DNA of 64,000 nt from the NCBI GenBank assembly GCA_027625915.1, contig JANTQA010000012.1, forward strand, positions 5,044,501 through 5,108,500, written 5' to 3'. Below the pieces are notes generated by a model that did not search any database, was not told the DNA's origin, and saw only the letters and a list, made by a program, of their open reading frames with translations. The DNA is from Anaeramoeba flamelloides. Its lineage: Eukaryota; Metamonada; Anaeramoebidae. Shown piece by piece: positions 1-26,800 of the stretch (its first letter is position 1; every line of letters starts with the position of its first letter). A program made the translations under genes and the position numbers.

Positions 1-242
1 AATATCGCAAACTTAATTATTTCAGTGAATTTTTATTAAAACCCAAATAATTGAAAGTATCAATAAATTTTTACAATTATTTCTCATATTTTTTAAATAT
101 TTTCAAACAAATAAAATTAATTCAAATTAATAATACTAATAAAAAAAAAATTAAATAAAACAAACAAACAAAAATAAAAACATGAACAATAAATTCTTTA
201 TTTTTTATTGTAAAAGGTATATTAGAATTAATAGACTTTGAT

Positions 243-279
<37 letters not shown>

Positions 280-299
280 GAAATCTTTTTTTATTTTAA
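1..299. other. AT-rich non-coding stretch with poly-T tract
   Basis: I see no gene. The stretch is very A+T-rich and carries an uninterrupted run of about 30 T at roughly 247-276, just before a MITE relic. Confidence 0.6.
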
Positions 300-1057
300 G
301 AAAGCTAAAAAAAAATTATCTTTGAAAATTGAAATAAACATTAACAAAATTGAGACAATGTAATATATTTTAAAAGGAATATAACTGATCCACAAAGAAA
401 TCTTCTTGTTACCATTTTTTCAGTGAAAGTTCAGTAATAAAAAACCCGCAATTCTCTTTTCAAAAATTGTAACTCACCTTTTTTTAATTTTTGATTTTAT
501 TTTTTTAAATTTTTAAAATATCAGGCTTTTATATGTTTAGAATAATTGAAAAGTGAATTATTAATAAGATTTAATAATTAATTGTTTTTGAATACTAAAG
601 AATATTTGTTTTTCAATTTACCGTTTTGGAAAAAAAGTGAAACGCGGTTTTTAATTGGGAACCTTACTGAAAATGAAAAGTAAAATCAATAAAAAGAAGA
701 AATCAATTAACTTCAAATAATAACCCATTATATTATTTTCAATCAAACCAACAAATACAATTTAAATCTACTGATTTATCGAAATTATTTGTGTGGTTTT
801 GGAGATCTCAAAAATAGTCAATTTTTTGAACAAATTTTTAATAATTGATCAATCAAAGAAAAAATCAGACCAAAAGATAGTATTAAAAAAACTGTTATTA
901 TGTTGATTACTTCATTTTGTCTTTATTTATTTATTTATTCTTTTTTTCATTGATCTTACTTTTCATTTTCAGGTTCTATTAATGTTCCCAATGAAACACC
1001 GTGTTTTACTTTTTTTCCACAATGGTTATTATTTATGACGAGTCACAATTTTTGAAA
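300..1057. repeat. MITE-like repeat (family C), interrupted by a nested element
   Basis: This copy matches the fuller copy at 43150-43745. Both carry an internal AAAATTGTRACTCAC motif and a right end GAGTCACAATTTTTGAAA, with similar sequence between. In this copy the match breaks at 620 and resumes at 1026, because a 405-bp element has inserted. The left end is eroded near the poly-T run. No protein is encoded. The terminal inverted repeats seen in the 43 kb copy suggest a cut-and-paste DNA transposon derivative, but no transposase source is visible. Confidence 0.65.
621..1025. mobile_element. Harbinger-like MITE, copy 1
   Basis: A 405-bp non-coding element with termini CCGTTTTGG and CCACAATGG, flanked on both sides by TTA. 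The uninterrupted version of the flanking repeat at 43150-43745 has a single TTA at this point, so TTA is a real 3-bp target duplication. A homologous copy lies at 28041-28470 in opposite orientation. A 3-bp TWA target duplication is typical of PIF/Harbinger elements and their Tourist-type MITEs. Assignment to that superfamily is inference, since no transposase is present. Confidence 0.8.
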
Positions 1058-1329
1058 TGGAGTTTATACGTATTACTAAAATATTCTCCAATATGTGGAA
1101 TAAACCAATTCTTATTTATTAAACCGAATTTAAACAGACTTTAATTTTGGTAATTTGAAGAAATAAAAAAAAATTCAAATTCAAAAAAAAATTAAAAAAT
1201 AATCTTTACCTCATTTGAAAAACTAATAAAATTCAATAAAAGAATCAACAATAAAAATCATTGAAATTCAGAACATTTAAAGTTTGTTAAAAACGAAATT
1301 TATAATTATACATATACCGACTGCTGAAT

Positions 1330-1797
1330 TCTATGAACGGGAAGTTTTGTTAGGCTTTCCAAAATTTCAAAGAATAGAGAAAAATCAAAGATTTTACCCA
1401 ATTCTTTTGAATTCTGGAAAACCTAACCGCTTTTTTTTTTAATTTTAAAAAATAAAAAGAAAATTTCAAAATTTTTTAGATAAAACAGAAATCCTCAAGA
1501 AAACCGCCGTTAAGTTTTCCAGAATTTTTAAAAAATGGAGTTAAATCTTTGATTTTACTCTATTCCTCTGAATTAAAAAAAACCACCGTTAGCTTTTCCA
1601 AAATTGAAAAGAATTGAATAAAAATCTTTGATTTTTCCCCACTCTTTTGAATTCTGGAAAAGCGCCGTTAGGTTTTCTTGAGTTTTCTGTTTATTTCTAA
1701 AGTAAAAAAAACCTAGAACACTTTACAGATAAAACAGAAAACCTCAAGAAAACCTAGGCACTTGACGACACTCTATGACACTCTACGACAGGCACCA
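1330..1797. repeat. Palindromic-module and decamer repeat mosaic
   Basis: Several copies of a short hairpin module lie here. Its arms are built on CCAGAATTCAAAAGAATTG and its reverse complement, joined by GTTAGGTTTTC-type links. The stretch ends in a 10-bp-periodic piece (1758-1796, units like CACTCTATGA). The same parts recur at 5600-6015, 13097-13440, 13806-14180 and 38225-38470. In three places they directly follow the coding end of a LINE, so they are probably that LINE's 3' UTR. Confidence 0.65.
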
Positions 1798-1879
1798 AAA
1801 ATATTTTAGAACAATAAAAAAATCAAAGATCTTGTTATTTTAACATAAAGTACCAACGTTATTTGTATTTTTTTTTTTA

Positions 1880-2240
1880 TTAGATATTAATATCTATTTA
1901 GCAGTTTGTAAATGTTCTGAATAATAGAATTACTGAGCTTGGAAAGATAACTTCAATATTTTAGAAAAATAAATCAGACATGAAAAAATCATTGAAAATA
2001 TTGATCACTTTTTTATGGGCGTGTCTTTCCTATAAAAAAGAATCGATTAATCTTTCAAAAAAAAATAAAAAAATAAATCTTAATTAAATAATTTTAAACT
2101 GTAATAGTTAATCATTATTTTCATTAATTAATATCCGTGAAATCTATGATTTCACTCTCAAATCATTGAAAGGGAATTTAATTATAAGGACACTTAGGGT
2201 GTAATTTACAATTCTTTCCCAATAATAATGATGGACATTT
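1880..2240. mobile_element. LINE 3' end with 5' inversion
   Basis: 1970-2235 on the plus strand encodes a decayed C-terminal zinc-knuckle segment (FLWACLSYKKES, compare HFLWxCPxYExxR) and a tail ending like RTLRV-stop. 1880-1965 on the minus strand encodes the segment that normally precedes it (PSSVILLFRTFTN). Both match the complete minus-strand copy at 37425-37790. An inverted upstream piece joined to a forward 3' end is the usual product of twin priming during LINE insertion. Confidence 0.6.
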
Positions 2241-2343
2241 TTTCATATTTTCTTTTTTTTTTTAAAAAAGTCCCAAAAATAAGGTTATTTTTTTTCAAGA
2301 AATACTATAAAAAGTCCTTAATATCAATATTTGATACCAACAT

Positions 2344-3610
2344 TAGATGATTTGACGATACCCTTTTCAATTTATGATAAAGTTTTAAAAAAATGCGATA
2401 TCAATTGATAATATCATGATAAATTGAAAAAAATACGATAATCAATAATACTGTGATACAAATATCACAAATTGCGATATTCTAACAAATCACGATAATT
2501 GTCTAAAAATCGTAATAAATGTCAAAATATTGTGATAAATGTAATCGCGGTATAATAGCCGATGAATTTTAGTGCCTATTCAGCAATATTTTTAAAAGAA
2601 AAATTTTGTTTGATCAAAAAAATAGATCCATTGTAAAAAAATTATTCTTTTTCAAACAACAAAAAAGATACTTGAATAAATCAAAGATCAGATCAAAGAT
2701 AATTCTTGTATTGTTTTTTAATTTGATTTGGTTGATAGATCCATCTGGATCATTTAAGATCAACAATAATAATAACAAAAGGTAAATCATAATTTATCAG
2801 TTTATTGTCATATTATAAATTGTTATGAATAAATAGCCTTCTAAAACAACCAATCCTCTCACTTGTTCTTTAAAGAATGCATTCTTGGGTTAAATTATTT
2901 TCTTTATTCTATTCAAGTGAAAATAGATGTGTAACTTTTCATAAGCCTTTCTAATAACCTGGCCACACTATCAATAATTATAGACTATTGTTTTGAAACC
3001 TTGTTTTCATCTTTTTCATCTATATTTGTATTGAACAGAAAACACAACTAGAGTATAAAGTTTTTTTTTTTGATCGATCAATAATAAGAAGGTAATTGCT
3101 CTTTCTTCTTTTTGTTTATTGAACTTTCTGAAGCAAATACCCCCCTTTTAAAAAAATACATCTATTACGAATTCAAGCACATTTTCTGAAATGGGTTATT
3201 ATTTTTTTGATCGTAATATTCATATCGAATTTTACTTTTTGTTAATGAAAAATAAAAAAATGAATACATTTTTTTTCAACTACAAAAAATCCAATGCCTT
3301 TACTAAAGATTTATATCTTTCAGACCTTTCTAACACTTGGAGACACTTTACAACCATTTCAAACATTTTCTAACATTTTTAAAGGTGAAAAAAGTTTCAA
3401 AGTATCAAAGCGTTGGAAAAGTCAAGAAATTTTTTTCATTAAAAAAATAATTTTCTTTTTTTGTCACAATTTTATAGATATTCGTGATTATGTAATTGAT
3501 CACAATTATATATAAATTTTTCGATAAAGTTGGATTAATCGCGATTTTATAAAATTATGACGATTTTATTTCTAATATCGTGATAATTCATGTTATCATC
3601 AAAACCTCTA
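2344..3610. mobile_element. Long-TIR DNA element, copy 1 (family D)
   Basis: A 1.27 kb non-coding element. The right end reads (inverted) TAGAGGTTTTGATGATAACA and the left end is a degraded version of the same. Ends of 100-200 bp are full of repeated CGATAAT / GTGATAAA motifs. A second copy in opposite orientation lies at 52122-53398 and shares interior segments, for example the tract around 2590-2770 with the reverse of 52980-53160. No transposase frame survives. Clustered subterminal motifs are common transposase-binding sites in hAT and Mutator elements, but the superfamily is not determined here. Confidence 0.65.
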
Positions 3611-4012
3611 TTTATTAAATTATTTCATTATGAAAAAATTGGAATATTTATTTTTTTGTGAAAATCCTTGCACACATTATAATTTCAAAGAAAAAAAAAA
3701 AAAAAAAAATGGTTTGGAATTTTTAGAAATACCATTTGTTTTAAACGAACATAATGGAAAAATCATTTTGAATTACCATTAAAAAAAAAAAATAGATTTT
3801 GAAAGAGATTAAAAAAAAATATTTAAAGTTTCATAAACCTTAAATTATTAATATATAATATTTTAACATTTTTAATCTTCTTTTCCTACATTTTTTTAAT
3901 TTAATTTAAAACAACTTTTTGAATTAACAAATAAATACCAAAACCCATAACATTAAAAATTATCATTTATTTTTTTTTTTTAAATATAATTATTATTTTT
4001 AATATTTAAAAG

Positions 4013-18761
<14,749 letters not shown>

Positions 18762-19104
18762 CTATTTTGTTGTTTGAATATCATGATAATGAATATGTTT
18801 TTGATTATCATCATGACTATTTTTTTTTAATATTTATATATCGATTTATTTTTTTCCGATTATTTGATATTATTTCTATTATTGCTTTTTTAGACTTATT
18901 ATTCAAATTATAATTCTTTTTTTATATGTTTTTTTTTTTAATTTTCTTTTCCATCATAATTAATAAAAAAATCCAAATATGTAGTTTTTATTATTTTTAA
19001 TTCTATTTACACAAAAATTCATTTTTTACAAAAGATGATATTTAGATTATTTCAAATTTGACACAAACCAAAAATCACCATATGTTTATCATAAACAAAT
19101 AAAA

Positions 19105-19694
19105 TAAACTCCATTTCACTCAATTGTGACCAGCCAAAAATGAATATTTAATTTTTTTTTTCAAGATTCAACCTACTTAAGATTGTTCAGAAATCAGAGA
19201 AATGATAAAATTCAAAGTAGAGTTGAGATTCATAAAAGAAAACCCTGAACAAACCTTAGATTTCGAAAAAAAATAAAATGTTAGAAAAAATTTTGGGTAC
19301 ATTTTCATTGGAACTATCTAAAACAAAATAAATTCTCAATTTCTTTCGTACATTAAAATTATTAACAATAAGATTTTTGAAGAGTAATTGAATACTTTTT
19401 AAAAGAAATCACAAATTATCAATTTCATTAAAATTAATTTAATTTTTAAAACTTTTTTTTTGCTTTAAATTGACTTTTGTAATTAAAAAAGATATAAAAA
19501 AGAAATAATAAAAAGAGAAAAAGAAATGTATTGAAAAAAAAAAATAAACAAATTAGGAAAAAACGATTTCCAATATGAGAAAAAATGATCTTGATCTAAT
19601 AATTGAATATTTTTTTGAGAAGAATAATGGATTAAATTAAAAGAATGTACTATTTCTTCAATAAAACTGTGCACCTTTGACTGAAAAAGAATTA
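19105..19694. mobile_element. TA-flanked MITE, family B, copy 1
   Basis: A non-coding element of about 590 bp. The left end TAAACTCCATTTCACTCAA pairs with the inverted right end AATTCTTTTTCAGTCAAAG. The interior (GAGAAGAATAATGGATTAAA near the right end) recurs at 50360-50927 and 58032-58593. TA at both ends suggests a TA-inserting, Tc1/mariner-type derivative. Confidence 0.7.
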
Positions 19695-19699
19695 TTATT

Positions 19700-20500
19700 T
19701 AAAAAATTAAAGATTTTAAATTCAATAATACCTAAAAAAATGAAAATGATTCTACATAATAAAAATATGATTGAAGAATATTTTGGTTATATTAAAAAGA
19801 ACTGTAATTGAACCAAATAAAGAGATTCTAAAATATATTAAAAATCTAAAAGTTAAAAATTTAAAAATGATTCAAAATTAAAAATTATTTTACAAATGAA
19901 AAATAATGAAAAAATATTAATTAAATATTTAAAAAACATATCAGTTAAGGGATTTCAAAAAATTGAGAATTAAAAATTTATTATTATTAATGAAAATAAC
20001 ATTGATAAAACTCTGAAACGATAAAGAATAAAAATTATCAAAATATTTTTAATTAATAACCAGAAAATATTTAATAAATATTTCATTACCCCTAATTTAG
20101 AATAATATTGAATACATTAAAAAATTGAACAATAATATTTATCAATAAAAAAGGAAATGAAGGAGTAGCTTTGGACTATCGACCTATTTTAATTAATCAA
20201 AGTTTACCATGATTATTTGGATAAATGGAGGATAAATTATGAACCTATTTGAGGATTTTATCCACAAATCATAATTTGGTTTTAAAAATTTTTTTGATAC
20301 TCGTATTGCTGTATTAAATTTCTTAATAAAAAAATAAGAAAAAAACCAAAGAATGAAAATGAAAATATTAAAACTTATATTATAATGATTGATATAGCTA
20401 AATACTTTGATTCAATTAATTTTAAAATTATTCGAAAAATCATAAATATAATTCGGTTTAAAATTTATCGAGTAAACTTAAGTTAAAAAAATCTTAGGTT
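19700..20500 (+). mobile_element. LINE reverse transcriptase fragment (N-terminal half, degenerate)
   Basis: Plus-strand remnants in several frames: KKEMKE..LWTIDLF / YRPILINQSL (compare KKG...YRPIsL), a region like LDKWRINYEPI, then TYIIMIDIAKYFDSINFKII. The last is motif A of reverse transcriptase (xxxDxxKAFDSI). The part after about 20480 is unreadable. A 23-bp tandem duplication (GAGATCTTACAAACTTTTT) lies near 20670-20720. Dead copy. Confidence 0.6.
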
Positions 20501-20836
20501 AAACCAAATAATTTATATATTTTTTGGAAAATTATTGAATGTGGATCTATCTACAAAAATAAAATATATAAAAAAAAAAAAAGATTTTAAAATTTTTTAA
20601 AGATAATTTAAAAAAATAGGAAATAAAAAGTTTTGAAACACAACAAAAGAGTAAAATTGTTGTTAATTAACTTTTTTTGAGATCTTACAAACTTTTTTTG
20701 AGATCTTACAAACTTTTTATTTACTCTTTTTTAAAATTTAGATTTTAATATGAAAATTATTATGATTAAAAAAAAGTTTTTTTTTTTTTAGCCAAATAAA
20801 GAGATTTAGAAAAAAATTATGATAATTTTAATAAAA

Positions 20837-23800
20837 TTATAATCTATGAATTATTACAGAATTTGCATTTGTTGCAACACCACAATCATTTTCACCTCTA
20901 GTTATATAAATATCTCCATTTTCTCCCCAATTTTCGGACCTATTTTATTTTATTTATTATTTTTTTTCATCAAAAAGTTTTAGTTATAATTATACAAAAT
21001 ATAATAAATATGAAGAATAATTTTGGAAATATTTATAGTTAGTAAATTCAAAAAAATAAAATAAAATCAAATAAAAAATAAATTAACGTGATCTGAAAAA
21101 AGAGAATTACCAAGAATTTCGTAAAATCCAATATTTATTGCCATGCATTTCGGAATAACCAGCCAAAAGTAATGAATGATTTAATTTTGTTGATGAACAA
21201 TTTGGATCACTATAAATACCAGAAGAATAAAATCTAAAAGAATCCTGGGAAGCATCAATATCAACAGATAAAGCACCATAATTAAAAAGTGCCTGCATTA
21301 CGTCATCTTCAGTCGTAATATTTTGATAAGAGAAAATCGAGGCTTGTATCTTTTTACTATCAAATCCACAATAACCATCAATTCCCAAATATGGGTAATC
21401 TTCTTCTAACATGATCCCACCAAGTTGCATTAAGGCTTTAAAGGCATTTGTTTTATCGCCCTTTTCACAGCCAAAATTGGATAAATAGCTAGGATTCATT
21501 TCCCATGTACAATCAAGCACCATCTGTTTGCTAAATTCTTTCATGACGCCATGTCCAAGAAAATGTTGACTTTCAATTGCCCCAATGACAGAAAATGCCC
21601 AGGATGATTTACACGTTGACTATTTATTATATATATATATTTATTTATTTAGTTTTTTTATATTATATTTCTTTATATACTTGAATACATTTTGATTTTT
21701 TTTTTTTATTTTATTTTTTTAGGTTTGAATTTATTTACAAATTGTTGTTTGAAAACTTTAAATAAATATTTATTGTTGAAAAGGAATGATTCGATAAAAC
21801 TTAAATATTTATATAAAAAATTTTAAAGTTAACTAAACTCTGTTTCAGTAAAAGGGGCCCAACGTTTTTTTCAAATATCAATTATTTTATCTAATTGACC
21901 TTTGAAGAACAAATAAGAAATAAACAGAATAATACACCTCAAAGAAATGTTGATACATGTCTGAAAGAAAACTAATTAATCAATAACTTTTCTTAAAAAT
22001 TGAAAAACTCAAATTCTTAGGGCCCTATTGAGAAAAACAAGGATGTTCGTTTTGAACTTCTACTGGTATTTGAATAATAAATATGAAACATTTTTAACTT
22101 CATTTTCCATACTTTTCTTTTAGAAATTAAGCCCCCAAAGAAAGTTTGTTGGTATTTGTGATTTCTATTTGAAAAAGGAAATGAAAATGAAGTGAAAATT
22201 TTTCACATTTATTAAACAAATATCAAGATCAAAGATCGAATTAAATTGCAATAGAAATCAATAGATTTCTCAACAATCTTTACATGGTTTCAATGACATT
22301 AGAATAACACGTTTTTACCAAGTGACTATTGATCTTGCAATAAAAAATTTTTTGCAAATGAATGACGTTTTTAAAAAAAAAATCGAAAAAAAAAAACAAA
22401 AATGTGTCGAAATGTGAAAAAATGATTTCAATTTTGAAAATTTCCAAAATAAAATTTTTCTTCTAATATCTATGCAAACCCTTTAAACACATGTATTATA
22501 CCATTACAACTGGGTCCTTTTGACTGAAAAATAGTTTATTTTTTTTAAAGTTAATTTTTATATTACTTTGTTTAGTGAAAAAAAGCAAAATTTGAAAAAA
22601 TTAATGAGATTTTCCTAAAATGTGTATATTTATAGACAATTTTTTTTTTTTCACAATCAGCTTCAAAATTACAAATTTTGTTTGAGCGAAGCGAGGTATC
22701 CCATTTATTATGACTTATTTTAGCCTTGATCTAAAATGACTGATATTTGCAAAGCAAGTTTTTATTATTTTTAATTTTCCATTAATTTTCTCAAAAAATA
22801 AATAGACTTGGTGGAAATCGAGCCTAGGTCAGGTGTTTTAGTGTCAAATAACCACCCTGAAAAAATCCACAAATGCAGATAATCTATAAATGTCTACAGA
22901 AAATTCCCTTCACCAAAATAAAGAATTGTTTTCTTTTTAATCAAAATTTTATTAAAATTCTTTATAGTTAGTTTATATATTTTATTTTTTTAATTTTAAT
23001 ATTTTGGTTATTTAAAATATTAGTTTGATTATTATTATTTATTATTAATAAAGGAGGACATCAAAGGCCTTCTCGCACCTCTTGATTACAAATAGTAAAT
23101 CAGCAATTTAGATGGTAACAAAAAAAAATATTTTGGAAACGATTAAGTTCCAAAGTGTTTTGTTGGTTGAAAAAAACCAAAAAAAAAAAAAGAAAAAAAA
23201 GCAATTTAAACAACAAAAATAAAAAATTATGGGATTTTTTTAAAGAAGAAATTGATAAAAAAGAAAAAAAGAAAAAAGAAAAAACAATTAGGAAAGAGTT
23301 TATTAGAGACAATTGGTAAAAAATAAAAAAAAAAAAACAATCAATATCTTTAATTAAGGACTCCCAAAAATCACTTCCACGATGTTTTTTGGTTAATTTA
23401 GTTTACTAGATAGTTTATCATGAAACACTCAAAATCAAAATTAAAATATTTTTATTTAAAACTTTATAATTTATGATTTTAATCAAGAGTGGATGGTATG
23501 TTGAGGAGTAATTGTTTAACATCTGTAATTTATTTTATTTTTTTTTTTGATCTAGTTTTTTTTTTTTAAAAAGCTTGATATTTTTTACCATTTTGCATGT
23601 TCTTTTTAATTTTCAGGTTATTCATATTTTCATGTTTCAGTATTTTAATATTAACAAGTAATCACTGATATTTTTCCTTCGTAACTCTTGTTCTCAATAT
23701 AAAGAGATTTATCCAGAGAAAAAATGGAAAAAAATGCTATCTTCTCCAATTTAAACATACAGAACTGACATTAATCTATTACCAATTAAGCTCTATTATT

Positions 23801-26800
23801 TACTTGAGAAATGGAAATTTAATAAAAAACTCACTCATTCAAATTTATTAATTTTGACTTTGATCTTACTAAAAAAGAATTAATTTTTTCGAAAATATCG
23901 ATTTTTTCTTTTATGGTTTTAATAGAGAGAGATTTTCTTTTTTTTCCATTTTTTCTCTGGATAAATCTCTTTATATTGAGAAAAAGAGTTACGAAGGAAA
24001 AATATCAGTGATTACTTGTTAATATTAAAATACTGAAACATGAAAATATGATTAACCTGGAAATTTAAATCTAAAAATCGAAAATGGTAAAAAATATCAA
24101 AGGTTTTTCTTAAAAAAAACTATTTCAAAGAAAAAATAAATAAATTTTAAATGTTAAAAAATTACCTCTCAACATACCATCCACTCTTGATTAAAATCAT
24201 AAATTATAAAATTTTAAATAAAAATATTTTGGTTTTGATTTTGAGTGTTTCATGATAAACTATCTAGTAAACTAAATTAACCAAAAACATCGTGAAAGTG
24301 ATTTTTGGGTGTTTCTAAATTAAATATATAGTATTGGTTTTTTGATTATTTTTTTCCAATTGCTTCTAATAAACCCTTTCCTAATTGTTTTTTCTTATTT
24401 CTTTTTTCATAATTTTTTGTCATTTTTTGTTTTTGCTTTTTTAACCATAAAAATAATTTGAGTATGTTTTTTTCTCGTGAATAATCATGAAATCTATGAT
24501 TTTAAGCTTGAATTACCTTTGAGTGAATTTTAAGTGTAATTTACACTTCTTCGAGAATAATAATAATAATAATTAAAAAAATCACTTTTTTTTTGTTCTG
24601 GATCGGAAAAAAATAATTGTAGAAGAGAAATTATATTTTTGGAAGCATTTTATAAAATACTATTCTATATCTAATAACGGATTCGATAATTAATTTAAAA
24701 AATAAAGTGTTATGTATTTTTAAATTTTACTTTTCAATTAGAATTTTTAACAATTTAAAATAATAAGCAATAATCCATGTCTTTCTTCTTCTTGTAATAG
24801 ATTTGAATATCTGATAACAAATACTAAATTATTCTAAAATGTTTACAAAAAGAAAAATAAAAAATTATTAATTTACTTGATCTTTCACAGAAGGAATCGC
24901 ACCAATTCCTCTCCAATCTTGGCTGGTTGGTAAGTAAATCCCATTTTCTTTTGCTTCTTCTTTTTTTAGTGGAAGATCATAAAATGCATCAGGTTGTAAA
25001 TATTGTGATTGGTATTCTTCATTTGTTAAATCTGTAAGATGATTCACAGCAAGTTTCATGTGTGTATTTTTTTTATTAAATTCTTGGATATAATTTAAAT
25101 TCTCAAAATAAACAGATTGTTTTTTTAATAATTCAGAATAGGTCGAATAGGATTTCTTATATTTTAAAAGGTATTCATGAAAATCATCATGTATTAAATA
25201 ATTATTATTTGGAAGAAATTTCAATAGTTTTCTTTTGTGTAAGTCAAAATTATGATCAAGATTATTATTGTTGATTGTAGAATCACAAATTATAGGTATT
25301 TCAAAATCACTTTCTTGTGCACCGTTTGCAGTATAAAGATAATAGTCCAAGAAATCTTTTATAATTTTTTTTTGATAGAAATTAAAAAAAGTTTTTGAAT
25401 ATTTTGTTTTTTTTTTTGAATTAATATTATTGAAAGAAAATTGTTTATTTAATATTTATCTTGTAAATTATTTTTTTGAGATATTATTTATAAAAATACC
25501 CTTTTATGAATTAAAATATATTATGATCTTTTCAAATGTTTATTATTATTCAAAAAAATATTCTTTAGTAAGTACATTTTACCATTTTGAAAAATTTTAA
25601 TTCTGTAAACCTTATTGAAAAATATTTTTTGAGTGTGACTAGATATTGAAACTTTGAAATCAAAACATCATTTATTACTCTATTTGTGAAAAGAACGCAA
25701 AGTAATTCAGAGTAAAATATTTCATTTTTCGGTTTTTTGAACATTTTTTTTGTTTCAATTTTTGGTTTTATTAAATTTGGCTTTAATCCAAATTATTTTT
25801 ATGTTTATGGTATATCCCCCTACGACCCAAAAAAAACTAAAAATTGAAAACTGAACAAATACTTTGCTTTAAAAAAATTAAAAAAACTAAATGAAAAAAT
25901 AAAAATAAATAAAGTTTCCATTTAACTATTTCTTGAAAACATTTTTTTGCCAAAATGATTGGATTCAAACTTGAAATTATATATATATATTTATATACAA
26001 TATCTTATTTTAACTCATTTACTAAAACAAATTCTAAATTATGTGAATTTTATTTTCACAAGGGAGACTAATTTGGTATTTAAATTTTTTTTATTTTTAA
26101 ATGGTAAAAAAAAAAATAGTTATTTAAAAAGATAAACTCTCTGGAAAAATATTCTAATTTAATATATTAACTTATTCTTTGATTTCAAAATTTTCTCAAC
26201 CACAATTTTTCAAAAAAAAAATAAAAAAGTACAGAATATTTTCAAAAAATATTTTCTATATTCAAAAGTTGAGAGTGTTTTTATTCTAAAAAATTTTATT
26301 CAAGTGGTTAATTGAATTAAGTTATAAGCTAGATTTCGAAAAATATTAATCAGAAAAAAATAGTGCTTTTTTATATGAATGAAATACAACTAAACCCCAT
26401 TCCAAAAATTTGGAAACACCCAAAATCAAAAATAGGAAAAATAAAACTCAATTTATTATATTTTTACAAACGTAATATAAAACCACATTTAAGTTAATGA
26501 GTATTAATGTTTTAATAAGAAATCATTTTCATCCAAATAAAAGAAAAAAATATAAAACGAAAAAAACCAAAAACTAATGAGTCCAAAATAATGAAACGAG
26601 CGGAACAAAAAATGTATTGGTAAATTTGTTTAAATTTCCCAAAAATTGTTGATCGATCAAATGATAAGATAACATCGACAATTGTATGTGATTTTCCAAT
26701 TAACAAACCCAACACCAACCTTCTATCAACCATTGAAAAAAAATTCCAAATCTAACAAAACAGATTACGTAACGGGAAAAAAGGGAAATGAAAACAAAAC

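Noticed and set aside
1758-1796. CRISPR-like or telomere-like array
   Set aside because: The 10-bp units are degenerate and contiguous without spacers, and they do not match any telomere repeat. They fit the LINE-associated block.
3620-3990. Possible first exon of the LRR-GTPase gene, such as the ATG near 3631
   Set aside because: Joining its GTGAAA donor to the 4013 acceptor creates a stop codon, so it cannot be the missing exon.
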